A stretch of 64,000 bases of DNA from CAZEDM01 sp964511075 (GCA_964511075.1 CAZEDM010000007.1:1-64000), one strand, 5' to 3'. Positions 50,303-59,528 are shown, counted from the first letter of the stretch. Notes: generated by a model from the sequence alone, not told the origin. Numbers and translations: made by a program.

Positions 50303-53300
50303 ATGACAGATATAAAAACCACAGAGGGTGAATTTCGAGGTTTAGTCGGGAATTGGCTAAATGAGTTTTTCCAAAAAGGCAATTATCCTTTCGAATTAGC
50401 CACTGCTGACCCTTCTCTCAAAGTATCAGAAGATAAAAGACGTTTCCCTGATATTCAGATTTGGTTTAATCGAAAAGCTCAGCAAGGGTTTTGTGGGTGG
50501 GAATTGAAAACTACTGCCACCCTTGTAGATGATCCAGAGCTACTCGAAAATTCCGCAGAAAAAGCTAGAGCTATGCGAGCTGATTTTTTTGTAACTTGGA
50601 ATATGAGAGATGCTATTATCTGGCGAACTCCAAATTTCGGTGAAAAGGTAACTCATTATTACCGGCATAAAACTTACCCTTCTATTTCTCAAATAAATAC
50701 TATAGAGGATTTATGGGTTAAATCTAAACAGATATTATTAAAAGAGAGGGCAAAGGAAATTTTAGATGATTTAGTTACACTGCATCGAGAAGGACATCTT
50801 CATCAAGTTGATGTTGATGCTACTTTTTTTGTGAACCTTCTTCATGAAGCAGTCAAAAATTTATCCCCGCATATTCATAATTCCCTTATTGACAAAATTG
50901 GAAAAGGTAAGACATTCAAAGATGGTCTATTTGATTGGGCGGTGAAGCAAGGTATAATAAACTTTGAAGACCCAGCTTTTTATGATACAGTTTCCCGTCA
51001 AATCGTATATAGGGTTTTAGGGAAAATACTTTTTTATCTAACCCTTAGGAAATTCAGAACAGACCTACCCAGACTAGACCTTGAAGGATTGGGAGCAGAA
51101 AAAACTAATGAAAAGCTTAAAGAATTTTTTGAATTGGCCAGACAGATTGACTATCAAGCAGTTTTCGAGAAAGATGTTACAGATGACGTAGGATTTCCTT
51201 CTCTGGCAATAGATGTTCTGATTAAACTGGTAAATGATTTAAACCGTTTCAACTATTCCAATATGCCTCCTGATGTCATTGGCCAGGTATTTGAAAAACT
51301 TATCCCTGCTGAAGAAAGACATGCTTTAGGGCAGTATTTTACAAGAGAGGAGTTGGTCGACTTAATCAATGCCTTCTGTATAAGAAGTAAAAACGATAAA
51401 ATCCTTGACCCTACCTGTGGAACAGGAACTTTTCTTATCAGGGCTTATGACAAAATGAAAATTTATGGACAAAGAGACCACAAGAAACTTTTGTCTCAAA
51501 TCTGGGGAATTGATGTTGCGCCTTTCCCTGCAGAGCTTGCTACTATCAATCTTTATAGACAAAACATAGAAGACTATGCTAATTTCCCTAAAATCGTTAG
51601 AAGTGATTTCTTCGAGGTGAAACCAGGACAAAATTTTGAGTTCCCTGTTCCTAAACCTACAGGTGAAATAGGTCAAATGTTAGACGAGAAATTACCTGAA
51701 TTTGACGGAGCGGTAGGAAATTTCCCTTACATACGACAGGAATTGATAGAGAAAAGGGTTAAAGGCTATAAGAAAAAAATTGAGAATATAATTTTTAACG
51801 ACTGGAAAGACGATTACCGGGAGCTTTTTGATAACGGTAATGTTATGATTTCAGGGCAGGCTGACATTTATACTTACCTGTTCTTCCATACTGCAAGATT
51901 TGTAAAAGATGGTGGGAGGTTAGGAATCGTAACCTCCAATGCCTGGCTGGATGTAGCTTATGGATATGCGCTTCAGAAGTTTTTCCTGAAAAATTTCAAG
52001 ATTATAGCGATAATAGAGTCTCGCTGTGAACCCTGGTTTGAAGACCCATCGGTTAATACCATTGTAACAATCTTAGAAAGATGTAAGAATAAAAATGAAA
52101 GAGAAAATCACTTAGTTAAGTTTGTTAAACTGAAAAGGAAATTAAAAGAACTTATCCCCTGGGATATGAAACTTCATGCCACAGAGCGTTGGAATGGTTT
52201 GGATGGGGTTATTTATCAAATTGAGCAGGCTGGAAGAAAATATATAAAGTTTGATCAAAAAAAAGGGTTTATTGACCTTAAAGGGATTGCCACCGAGGAT
52301 GATAAAAATTTCAGAGTTAGAGTTACAAAACAAAGTGAGCTATTGGAGCAGGTAGAGACTTCCAGTAAAACTGTAAAATGGGGACAATATTTAAGAGCAC
52401 CAGATATCTATTTTAAAATTTTAGAAAAATGTAAAGATAGATTAGTTCCTTTGGAGGAAATTGCAGATATAAGACGTGGATATACTACTGGCATAAATGA
52501 GTTTTTCTATCTTAATAAGGATAAAATTGAGCACTGGGAAATAGAAAAAGAATTTATAGCCCCATTATTTAAATCACCAAAAGAATCTCAATCAATTCTT
52601 ATTAACAGTAAGGACTTAAATAATTACATATTCTTATGTGCTCTAACAAAAAAAGAACTTCGTAGACATGGTAAAAAGGGAGCGTTAAATTATATCAAGT
52701 GGGGGGAAAATCAAGTATCAAAAGAGAGAAGGGGTAAAGGTGGAGGAATTAAATATCCAGAAGTTCCTACTGTAAAAGATAGAGAGAATTGGTACTCGTT
52801 ACCAATCTATGAGTTGGGTCAAATATATTGGACAAAATCTTATGATGATACATTTATACAAAGATTCAGCAAAAAACCTCTTTTTGCAGATCAAAGAGTT
52901 TACCAGCTCGTAGAGAAAAAAGGCGTAAATCCGACGCTATTAGCCGCAGTCCTAAACTCCTCTGTTTTTTTCCTATTTATTGAATTAATTGGTCGATCAA
53001 CCCTTGGCGAAGGAGCATTAGATACTACTGTTGAAGAAGTGCAGGAATACATTTTATTTCCAAACATTAAGCAATTTGCTAAGAATAAAACCAAAGAAAT
53101 TGTTTCCTCTTTTACATCTTTACTCAAACGCCCCATCAAACCCATCTATGAAGAAGTAAAGATGAAGGACCGGCAGAAATTGGATAAGCTGGTTTTAGAG
53201 GCTTTAGGGTTAGACCCAAAGGAATATCTTAAGCCGATTTATGACGGATTATGCGAATTAGTGGACGAGAGAATAAGCCTGGCTAAAATGAGGAAAAATG

Positions 53301-53758
53301 CCAAAAATTCAATTTATAAAAGAGATGTTGAAAAACTGAAAGAAAGTGTGCTGGTGGAAATTTTGCCTGAAGGAGTATCTAAGAGCTTTCCAGAAGAATT
53401 CATAGATTCATCTTATCTCAAGGATTCTAAAGAAATCTCTGTTACCAATAAACTTTTAAAACTTGGACATTTCTTTATGGGTTTGCAGGAAGTTGTTGCA
53501 GAAGATGGTTTCAAATTTGAGGCAAAAAGTTTAGAAGAAGCAAAATTCATTATCTATTCACAAAAACCTGATAGCTATATTGTAAAAATACCCAAGAATA
53601 AAAATGCTCTAATAAAAGTTGTTTACAGTTATGAAAAATATTTGAAAGAACTTAAAGGGAAATTTTTTGAGACCTTCTTTAATAGAGTTCAGAATCACAA
53701 ACAGGCAGATTTTTTAACCAATCAAGTCTTCGAAGAGTTAGGCTTGCCTCAAATTTAA
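50303..53758 (+). CDS. Second type IIG restriction-modification enzyme, motif IV NFPY
   Basis: A 1151-residue fused protein. PD-(D/E)xK nuclease core: Asp50 (RFPDIQIW), Glu67 and Lys69 (GWELKTT). A long helical linker precedes methyltransferase motif I DPTCGTGTF (about 369-377). Motif IV is GNFPYIRQ (about 471-478), with Phe replacing the usual first Pro of NPPY. The C-terminal half holds the target recognition region (LEEIADIRRGYTTGINEFFY). It differs from the first enzyme in domain details and is not a duplicate. AT-rich, no SD visible at ATG 50303, and it stands at the edge of the repeat-rich pocket, consistent with transfer. Confidence 0.82.
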   Translation: MTDIKTTEGEFRGLVGNWLNEFFQKGNYPFELATADPSLKVSEDKRRFPDIQIWFNRKAQQGFCGWELKTTATLVDDPELLENSAEKARAMRADFFVTWNMRDAIIWRTPNFGEKVTHYYRHKTYPSISQINTIEDLWVKSKQILLKERAKEILDDLVTLHREGHLHQVDVDATFFVNLLHEAVKNLSPHIHNSLIDKIGKGKTFKDGLFDWAVKQGIINFEDPAFYDTVSRQIVYRVLGKILFYLTLRKFRTDLPRLDLEGLGAEKTNEKLKEFFELARQIDYQAVFEKDVTDDVGFPSLAIDVLIKLVNDLNRFNYSNMPPDVIGQVFEKLIPAEERHALGQYFTREELVDLINAFCIRSKNDKILDPTCGTGTFLIRAYDKMKIYGQRDHKKLLSQIWGIDVAPFPAELATINLYRQNIEDYANFPKIVRSDFFEVKPGQNFEFPVPKPTGEIGQMLDEKLPEFDGAVGNFPYIRQELIEKRVKGYKKKIENIIFNDWKDDYRELFDNGNVMISGQADIYTYLFFHTARFVKDGGRLGIVTSNAWLDVAYGYALQKFFLKNFKIIAIIESRCEPWFEDPSVNTIVTILERCKNKNERENHLVKFVKLKRKLKELIPWDMKLHATERWNGLDGVIYQIEQAGRKYIKFDQKKGFIDLKGIATEDDKNFRVRVTKQSELLEQVETSSKTVKWGQYLRAPDIYFKILEKCKDRLVPLEEIADIRRGYTTGINEFFYLNKDKIEHWEIEKEFIAPLFKSPKESQSILINSKDLNNYIFLCALTKKELRRHGKKGALNYIKWGENQVSKERRGKGGGIKYPEVPTVKDRENWYSLPIYELGQIYWTKSYDDTFIQRFSKKPLFADQRVYQLVEKKGVNPTLLAAVLNSSVFFLFIELIGRSTLGEGALDTTVEEVQEYILFPNIKQFAKNKTKEIVSSFTSLLKRPIKPIYEEVKMKDRQKLDKLVLEALGLDPKEYLKPIYDGLCELVDERISLAKMRKNAKNSIYKRDVEKLKESVLVEILPEGVSKSFPEEFIDSSYLKDSKEISVTNKLLKLGHFFMGLQEVVAEDGFKFEAKSLEEAKFIIYSQKPDSYIVKIPKNKNALIKVVYSYEKYLKELKGKFFETFFNRVQNHKQADFLTNQVFEELGLPQI

Positions 53759-53769
53759 AGCAAATAATC

Positions 53770-54345
53770 TTAAACCATTTTCCTACTCCCCGGCTTAACT
53801 AACGGCTTTCCTTCTTTACACAAAGGACATTCCTCAGGCTTAAAAGTCTTGGCAGTTACAGTCGACAAGGGCTTGAAAGGATAATCGAATTTAATCTTTC
53901 CCCCGCTCCTGTCCAAGAGGACACCGATTCCCACGATCTTGGCTTTATAATTATTCACTAACTCAATAACCTCACGAACCGACTTACCAGTCGTCATAAT
54001 ATCATCCACAATCAAAACCCTCTGATTCTCCTTTAAATCAAATCCTCTTTTGAAGACCCTCTTATCCCCTTCCAGCTCGGCGAAAATCGATTTGACTTTC
54101 AGATTCTTAGCCACCTCATAAGCGATGATAATACCACCGGTGGTTGGTCCAACCACAACTTCAATTTTATCCTTCTCAAAAAACCCGGCCAACTCCTTGC
54201 ACAGAAGCTCCACATATTCAGGATATTGCAGGACCTGAAACTTCTCAAAATAGATATCGCTGTGCAGACCGGAGGATAGAAGAAAATGCCCTTCTAAAAG
54301 AGCATTTGACTTCTTGAAGATTTCCATGATTTTTTCCTGTTCCAT
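53770..54345 (-). CDS. pyrE: Orotate phosphoribosyltransferase
   Basis: A 191-residue enzyme of pyrimidine synthesis converting orotate and PRPP to OMP. The PRPP-binding motif is VLIVDDIMTTGKSV. FLLSSGLHSDIYFEKF is the N-terminal substrate loop, and VVGPTTGGIIIAYEVA the core. The C-terminus carries a CPLC pair, typical of the longer bacterial PyrE branch. AAAGGT precedes ATG 54345. It is a lone gene, with no other pyr gene nearby. Confidence 0.92.
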   Translation of the reverse strand: MEQEKIMEIFKKSNALLEGHFLLSSGLHSDIYFEKFQVLQYPEYVELLCKELAGFFEKDKIEVVVGPTTGGIIIAYEVAKNLKVKSIFAELEGDKRVFKRGFDLKENQRVLIVDDIMTTGKSVREVIELVNNYKAKIVGIGVLLDRSGGKIKFDYPFKPLSTVTAKTFKPEECPLCKEGKPLVKPGSRKMV

Positions 54346-54375
54346 TTTTTGACCTTTCGGTAGTTTATTATTTAT

Positions 54376-54425
54376 GGAGTGTAAAGCTTTAGCTTTATAT
54401 TAGTAAACCTGAAGGTTTACACTCC
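54376..54425. repeat. 50-base nested-palindrome element, reverse of 44604-44654
   Basis: GGAGTGTAAAGC, then TTTAGCTTTA, then GTAAACC-TGAA-GGTTTAC and ACTCC. It is the same structure as the element at 44604 in the opposite orientation. Confidence 0.65.
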
Positions 54426-54495
54426 AGAATTACTGTGCCTGCCAGGGCTCTCGTCGGGTCGGGGGACCCGAGGAGCACATTTACCCTCACCCTAT

Positions 54496-54518
54496 CCCTC
54501 TCCCTCAAAGGGAGAGGG
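54496..54518. repeat. CCCTCTCCCT/AGGGAGAGGG palindrome and neighbours
   Basis: A perfect ten-base stem with a three-base loop. Together with a CGGGT...ACCCG inverted repeat at about 54452-54471 and a CCGCC/GGCGG hairpin near 54532-54545 it fills the pyrE-acpS gap. Confidence 0.6.
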
Positions 54519-54549
54519 TATAACCTCACCCCCGCCTGTGGCGGGATTT

Positions 54550-54942
54550 TCAACCTGACCCTCTACTGCGAGGAGAGGAAACTATCACCGCCTGGGCGAT
54601 GGCATTCTCCCTGGTATGGGCAATGCTTATCAGAACCTTTCTTTTGCCTAAGAGCTTTTTGGTTTTACCGTGAACGATGATCTCTGGTTTCCCTCTTCTG
54701 TTATTTATAATCTCGATCTCCTTCCAGCTCACTCCCATTGATAATCCCGTGCCTAATGCCTTCATCACCGCCTCTTTGGCGGCAAACCTTCCCGCCAGTG
54801 AGTTCTCCGGATATCTTTTCCTTAAACAGTATTCCAACTCCCCGTGAGTATAGACCCTTTCCAAGAACCTTTTCCCCCATCTGTTTTGGGCTTTTTTTAT
54901 CCTCTCTATCTCGATTAAATCTATTCCCAGGGATTCTATCAT
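54550..54942 (-). CDS. acpS: Holo-[acyl-carrier-protein] synthase
   Basis: A 130-residue AcpS that transfers 4'-phosphopantetheine from CoA to apo-ACP in fatty-acid synthesis. The metal/CoA motif GIDLIEIERIKKA is at the N-terminus. Substrate-binding FAAKEAVMKALGTG and SIAHTRENAIA are present. Length is normal except for a short C-terminal extension (SSPRSRGSG) that runs into the repeat region and may be repeat-derived. The ncRNA promoter at 54998-55003 diverges from it. Confidence 0.92.
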   Translation of the reverse strand: MIESLGIDLIEIERIKKAQNRWGKRFLERVYTHGELEYCLRKRYPENSLAGRFAAKEAVMKALGTGLSMGVSWKEIEIINNRRGKPEIIVHGKTKKLLGKRKVLISIAHTRENAIAQAVIVSSPRSRGSG

Positions 54943-54972
54943 AAAGAAATCAAAATTTTTTTCCGATTTTAC

Positions 54973-55003
54973 TTGCTTTTTAAAATTTAATATTTATTAT
55001 AAT
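54973..55003 (+). promoter_or_regulatory. Promoter of the structured ncRNA
   Basis: A perfect TATAAT at 54998-55003, seven bases before the RNA's 5' arm. The -35 is weak (TTGCTT at 54973-54978, 19-base spacer). Confidence 0.55.
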
Positions 55004-55009
55004 TCCGGA

Positions 55010-55178
55010 AAGGGATTGTTTGAAAAACCTTTAACAATTGTCCGATGAAGGTCGTCCCCACGGCGTTGCGCGTACGCGATGACCCTTCGGGAGAGCGAAA
55101 GCTAAACACTCCGGGCGGCTGTAAAAATCCTTTATTGTGATATTCGCAGAGTGTTTTTTTCAAACCACTTCCCTTTCC
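55010..55178 (+). ncRNA. Structured ncRNA, about 170-200 nt, 6S-like candidate
   Basis: A non-coding stretch bounded by a TATAAT promoter and a terminator. The ends pair: GGAAAGGGA (55007-55015) with TCCCTTTCC (55170-55178), and GTTTGAAAAA (55018-55027) with TTTTTCAAAC (55156-55165). Inside, AACAAT can pair with ATTGT, then a long helix forms from GAAGGTCGTC and GATGACCCTTC, plus a small AGC-GAAA-GCT hairpin. A closing rod, an AU-rich internal bubble and this size recall 6S RNA, which mimics an open promoter and binds RNA polymerase. The interior is not diagnostic; another structured RNA is possible. Confidence 0.6.
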
Positions 55179-55180
55179 AC

Positions 55181-55215
55181 AAAACCCCTTGCCGCAGGCC
55201 AGGGGTTTTTGATTT
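55181..55215. terminator. Bidirectional terminator of the ncRNA and the nrdJ operon
   Basis: AAAACCCCTTGCC pairs with GGCCAGGGGTTTT around a GCA loop with one mismatch. T-runs follow on both strands. It separates the plus-strand ncRNA from the minus-strand gene ending at 55219. Confidence 0.8.
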
Positions 55216-55218
55216 ACC

Positions 55219-55968
55219 TCAGGAATTTATCATCCTGTCATAGGTCTCGTAGAAACCCATCTGCTCCAACTTTTCCTCCAGGCCCAGAGTAAGCTCTCTT
55301 ATATCGGTGGGAATCTCCGGCTGAGAGGCAGCGCACAGCTGGATGAAAAAACTTATCCACAGGACGAACGCCTTGACGCTATCCGAAGGAGTCTCCTCCT
55401 CTTTCCCCCGGATCAGAGAAACTGCTCCGTTATTGTCCACGAAGAAGTTCTGCAGTAAATCGAACTGGGGCAAAAGCTCCCCTTTGGATTTCCTTAAATT
55501 CTGAGTCACCAGATAGACTCCCAGTTTCTGTTTGTAGATCTTGGCAATCTGGTTCAGAGTTTGAATAAGATGCTCTATGTATATCTTATCCAGGATAATA
55601 GAGGTTTTCCTCTCCTCTGCAGGTAGGGGCTTTTCCTCCATTTTCGAGAGCTTTCTCTCTATTGACAGGAAAGCAGATTTTAAAACTAACTCCAGGATGG
55701 ACAGGTTTATGCCCAGCCTGCCGAATATGAAAACCGTTCCTCTTTCCAAATTATACAACAGGGCTAATCCGTTTTCGAATCTGAGCTCCAGGCTTAAATC
55801 GGTGGGACAGGCTTTGCTCAACCTGGAAAGGCGTAATCCAATCTCCTTGAGTCCCTCGGTGGGAAAGGAAGCCGGTGTAAGCTGATAGGTAACCCCCTCC
55901 TTTTTATCCAGCACCAGAACGCCACTTACACCCTGAACCGATTTGATCTCCTGAAGTATTTTATTCAT
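55219..55968 (-). CDS. Roadblock/LC7-like protein (249 residues)
   Basis: A cytoplasmic protein with no signal or membrane segment. Residues 1-105 look like a Roadblock/LC7 fold (IKSVQGVSGVLVLDKKEG, LALLYNLERGTVFIFGR, LNLSILELVLKSAFLSIERKL pattern). The remainder (110-249) is helical with a second possible Roadblock-like unit. In bacteria these domains usually bind small Ras-like GTPases (MglB-type). Start overlaps the end of the preceding 204-residue gene by eight bases. Last gene of the thyX-nrdJ group. Assignment is tentative. Confidence 0.55.
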   Translation of the reverse strand: MNKILQEIKSVQGVSGVLVLDKKEGVTYQLTPASFPTEGLKEIGLRLSRLSKACPTDLSLELRFENGLALLYNLERGTVFIFGRLGINLSILELVLKSAFLSIERKLSKMEEKPLPAEERKTSIILDKIYIEHLIQTLNQIAKIYKQKLGVYLVTQNLRKSKGELLPQFDLLQNFFVDNNGAVSLIRGKEEETPSDSVKAFVLWISFFIQLCAASQPEIPTDIRELTLGLEEKLEQMGFYETYDRMINS

Positions 55969-56575
55969 AGCTTTCCTGAATCAGGCTTCCCAGATTCTTT
56001 ATGGCCTGATCCGCAGAAGACCCTTTCCTTAGAAAGGCTGCCCAGATTTTCTCGTTGAAATAGACCCAGATGAGTTTATGCGGCGGGTATTCTAAGACGC
56101 CGGAACTTATCTCTCCAACCTTGGAGGAATCGGTTAAGGCCTGTCCAAGCCTTAAGGCCTGTGCTAAGATCTTGGAAACCCGGTCCATAAACTCGTCACC
56201 TTTTTTATCCGGATAAAGAATCAAACCGTCGTATCTTAGAATGAAGGGATTCTCGGTATCTTTCGATTTGGTAAGTCTTTCAATCTGTTTCTGAAACTCC
56301 TCCCTTACACCGGGCAAAAAATCATAGGGGTTTTTCCTTAATGTCCTGGCAATGCCCTGGTGCTCTCTTTTCAGGAATTGTTCTATTTTCGTCTGATTCT
56401 CCTCTGTCAGCTTCCCCTGCCACATCTTTTCTATCTTATGGACTATCTTTCCTTCCAGGATTATGGAGGTTACTGCCTTGGGTTTAGGACGGGCTGCAAA
56501 TTCAGTCTGAATCTGAAAGGTTTTCCCTTTCCAGGTTACAGAAGAGGTCCTGCCTGCTGGAGCAATAAATCCCAT
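55961..56575 (-). CDS. Protein of unknown function paired with the Roadblock-like gene
   Basis: A 204-residue protein. The N-terminal third is basic and beta-rich (GRTSSVTWKGKTFQIQTEF, ILEGKIVHKIEKMW). The C-terminal half (SKILAQALRLGQALTDS, HKLIWVYFNEKIWAAFLR) has the helix-strand pattern of a Roadblock/LC7-like fold. No catalytic motif is visible. It lies 26 bases downstream of nrdJ and overlaps the 249-residue gene by eight bases, so the two are probably partners, perhaps regulating a small GTPase not encoded here. Confidence 0.55.
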   Translation of the reverse strand: MGFIAPAGRTSSVTWKGKTFQIQTEFAARPKPKAVTSIILEGKIVHKIEKMWQGKLTEENQTKIEQFLKREHQGIARTLRKNPYDFLPGVREEFQKQIERLTKSKDTENPFILRYDGLILYPDKKGDEFMDRVSKILAQALRLGQALTDSSKVGEISSGVLEYPPHKLIWVYFNEKIWAAFLRKGSSADQAIKNLGSLIQESYE

Positions 56576-56601
56576 TTGTAGATAAATCTTTCTTTAAAAA
56601 A

Positions 56602-58803
56602 TTAACACTTGGAAAAACCGCAATCCCGGCAGAGGATACATCCTTCTTTGAACTCGAGCTTTGCCCCGCAGTCCGGGCAGAACTCCAGGTCAATGTCCTT
56701 GTCCGAGTTGGGCTTGTTATTCCCGAAATGTTTTTTAAGGACCTTGGCAATGGCATCCGGGATTGACATTATCCGTTCTCCGTTCCCGAAAACCTGAGAG
56801 GCGCCGCCGATCCCTATCAGCTGTTCTATGATCCTATCCAGGCCCACCCCGCTGCGCAAAGCCAGGGAGACCAGCCTGCAGATAGCCTCAGTGTCCGCCA
56901 TGGTGGAATAGCCTGATTTGCCGATCTGGGCAAAGACCTCGAAGGGTTTCCCCTTTACACTATTGATGGTCACATATAGATTCCCGTAACCGGTTTTTAT
57001 CTTCTCCGTTATTCCGGTCAATGTCTCCGGACGATCTTTGACCACCACCTCGCCCTTATCCTCAATTCTCGTGGCTAAGACCTGTTCTTTCCTGCTGCCG
57101 TCCCGGTAGACCGTTATCCCCTTACATCCGGACCTGTAGGATAAAAGATAGGCATTTCTAACATCTTCTACTGTGGCATCGTTGGGAAGATTTATGGTCT
57201 TGGAAACCGCATTATCCGTATATTTCTGAAAAGCTGACTGCATCCTCACATGCCACTCTGAGGAAACATCGTGAGCTGTTACGTAGACATTTTTTATCTC
57301 CTCCGGTACCTCGGAGAATTCCCTGACAGAGCCATTCTGGGCTATTTTTTCCATCAGCTCTTCGCTGTAAAAGCCTGAATCCTTTGCTCTTCTCTCGAAG
57401 AAAGGATTAGTCTCGATCATTCTGGTCTGGTCCATTACTGTTCGAATATAGGAAATGGCATATAAAGGCTCGATCCCGGATGAGCATCCGGCAATGATGC
57501 TTATGGTTCCGGCCGGAGCGATGGTGGTTACTGTGGCATTCCTCATAGGTATTTTTTTATCGTAATAGATGCTCTTCTCCCAGTTGGGGAAATTACCTCT
57601 TTTCTCAGCTAACTCCGAGGAAAACTGGTGAGACTCTTTATAGATAAAATCCATTACCTTCTCCCCTAAGTCTAAAGCCTCCTCCGAATCATAGGGTATC
57701 TCCATCTGCAACAGCATATCTGCCCAGCCCATAACACCCAATCCGATCTTCCGATTGGACAGGGTCATCTTCTCGATCTGGGGAAGCGGATATTTATTGG
57801 CATCGATCACATTATCCAGGAAGTGAACTGAAAGCCTTAAGGTGCTCTCCAGCTTTTCCCAATCAATCACCTTTCCCCCTTGTTCTGACTTCACCATCCT
57901 GGAGAGGTTAATCGAGCCCAAATTACAGCTCTCATAGGGCAAAAGAGGCTGTTCGCCGCAGGGGTTGGTCGATTCAATCCTCCCCAGCTGGGGGGTGGGA
58001 TTGGAATCGTTCACCCGATCTAAAAAGATAACTCCCGGCTCTCCGCTCCTCCAGGCATGATCAACTATGAGATCGAATACCTCCCTGGCTCTATATTTTA
58101 AGACCTGACCGTTTCTCTCGAAAGATGTTCCGGTGCGTGGGTCTACCAACTCATAATATTCGTCCTGCTCCACTTTTGCCATAAAATCCTCAGTTACCGC
58201 TACTGAGATATTGAAATTATTCAGCTCTTTCAGATTATCCTTACAGGAGATGAAATCAAGGATATCCGGGTGATCCACCCTCAGGATGCCCATATTGGCA
58301 CCTCTTCTGGTGCCACCCTGCTTGACTGCCTCGGTGGCTGCATTTATTACCTTCATGAAAGAAATTGGCCCGGAGGCAACCCCGGAGGTAGATGCCACCA
58401 CCGAATCCTTTGGACGAAGACGGGAAAAGGAAAAACCAGTTCCTCCTCCACTTTTATGAATCAGTGCGGTGTTCTTCACCGCATCGAAGATCGATTCCAT
58501 GCTATCCTCAATCGGGAGAACGAAACAAGCGGAGAGCTGACCTAAAGCCCTGCCCGCATTCATCAAGGTAGGTGAGTTAGGCAGAAACTCCAATCTGCTC
58601 ATCATAGAGTAGAGCCTCTGGGTCAATTCATCCATCTCCTTGTCCTTTGTCCCGTAAAGCTTATCTATCTGGGCGATGGCTAAAGCTACCCTCCAGAAAA
58701 GCTCCTCCGGAGTCTCCATCACCTTCCCGCTATCATCCTTCTTTAAATACCTTCTCTCCAGTACTTTCAGAGAGTTAGAGGCAAGCTCAATCATCCCCTG
58801 CAT
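56602..58803 (-). CDS. nrdJ: Vitamin B12-dependent (class II) ribonucleotide reductase
   Basis: A 733-residue adenosylcobalamin-dependent enzyme that reduces ribonucleotides to deoxyribonucleotides in oxic or anoxic conditions. FLPNSPTLMNAG, LSACFVLPI, NPCGEQPLLPYESCNLGS (active-site Cys and Glu) and APAGTISIIAGCSSGIEP are canonical. The C-terminus ends in a zinc ribbon (CPDCGAKLEF, CILCRDCGFSKC) that carries the redox cysteines. No cobalamin riboswitch is visible. It overlaps thyX by 17 bases with ATG 58803, or eight bases with the in-frame ATG at 58794. Confidence 0.95.
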   Translation of the reverse strand: MQGMIELASNSLKVLERRYLKKDDSGKVMETPEELFWRVALAIAQIDKLYGTKDKEMDELTQRLYSMMSRLEFLPNSPTLMNAGRALGQLSACFVLPIEDSMESIFDAVKNTALIHKSGGGTGFSFSRLRPKDSVVASTSGVASGPISFMKVINAATEAVKQGGTRRGANMGILRVDHPDILDFISCKDNLKELNNFNISVAVTEDFMAKVEQDEYYELVDPRTGTSFERNGQVLKYRAREVFDLIVDHAWRSGEPGVIFLDRVNDSNPTPQLGRIESTNPCGEQPLLPYESCNLGSINLSRMVKSEQGGKVIDWEKLESTLRLSVHFLDNVIDANKYPLPQIEKMTLSNRKIGLGVMGWADMLLQMEIPYDSEEALDLGEKVMDFIYKESHQFSSELAEKRGNFPNWEKSIYYDKKIPMRNATVTTIAPAGTISIIAGCSSGIEPLYAISYIRTVMDQTRMIETNPFFERRAKDSGFYSEELMEKIAQNGSVREFSEVPEEIKNVYVTAHDVSSEWHVRMQSAFQKYTDNAVSKTINLPNDATVEDVRNAYLLSYRSGCKGITVYRDGSRKEQVLATRIEDKGEVVVKDRPETLTGITEKIKTGYGNLYVTINSVKGKPFEVFAQIGKSGYSTMADTEAICRLVSLALRSGVGLDRIIEQLIGIGGASQVFGNGERIMSIPDAIAKVLKKHFGNNKPNSDKDIDLEFCPDCGAKLEFKEGCILCRDCGFSKC

Positions 58804-59437
58804 CTATTTCCTCCTCCCTATGGGCTATTTTATTCTCCTGGTCTATTACAAAATCCCAGAAAACTATGGGAGCTTCCTTTTTCATTATCCTAAGCATCTC
58901 CAGACAGATCCCCCTTATCTCCCAGTGAGCTCTGGGCATACATCTCACCTCAAAGATATGTCTTAACTCCCGGAAATTGGCAGATAGAACTATCTCCGAG
59001 ACCGTGGCATTGGGCAGAATATATCTGGCATCCTCCTTGGGGATCCCTGCACTTACCATCTCCTCATACAGCTCCTTAAGTTCCCAAGCTTTGTTTTTAA
59101 ATTCATCCTTAAAACGACTGCTTTCGACGGCGGGTGGAATAACATACTCAAACTCCTTGGTCTTGCCGTACTCCACATATCTCTGGCTTTCCTGAGACGG
59201 TGACATCAACCTGTGTCTGACCATCTCGTGGGTGAACACTCTTGAGCCACCTTTAATTCGAAAAGTAGCATAAGCATGCTCCAGTACCGAATGATGTCCT
59301 TTCCTGATAACCTTCTTAATCAACTCCTCTGTGGATGCAGGAGGATTGTAGCGGTGAAAGGAAAGATAACAGGTTCTGCAGGCTTTTTCGATGACATCCT
59401 CAGCCCGGGGAGTTGTAGCCATTAGTTCCACTTTCAT
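58787..59437 (-). CDS. thyX: Flavin-dependent thymidylate synthase
   Basis: A 216-residue ThyX that makes dTMP from dUMP with FAD and methylene-tetrahydrofolate, replacing ThyA. The signature RHRLMSPSQESQRY (RHR-x7-S) is intact. RKGHHSVLEHAYATFRI and ILPNATVSEIVLSANFRELRH are also diagnostic. The start ATG 59437 follows a leader with a hairpin at 59513-59528. Overlaps nrdJ, so both are coupled in one dNTP-supply operon. Confidence 0.95.
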   Translation of the reverse strand: MKVELMATTPRAEDVIEKACRTCYLSFHRYNPPASTEELIKKVIRKGHHSVLEHAYATFRIKGGSRVFTHEMVRHRLMSPSQESQRYVEYGKTKEFEYVIPPAVESSRFKDEFKNKAWELKELYEEMVSAGIPKEDARYILPNATVSEIVLSANFRELRHIFEVRCMPRAHWEIRGICLEMLRIMKKEAPIVFWDFVIDQENKIAHREEEIDAGDD

Positions 59438-59512
59438 ATTTTAAACCCTTTTAGGGACAGTTTACCCGCTTAAGTATCCGATTCTAAAGAACAAACTTAT
59501 AGGATAAAAAAG

Positions 59513-59528
59513 TGGTGGGACACCACCA
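59513..59528 (-). terminator. Leader terminator/attenuator of thyX-nrdJ
   Basis: On the minus strand TGGTGG-TGTC-CCACCA is followed by C and six T. It lies between the promoter (59554-59582) and the thyX start (59437). It could attenuate thyX-nrdJ or simply end the upstream kinase transcript. Confidence 0.55.
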
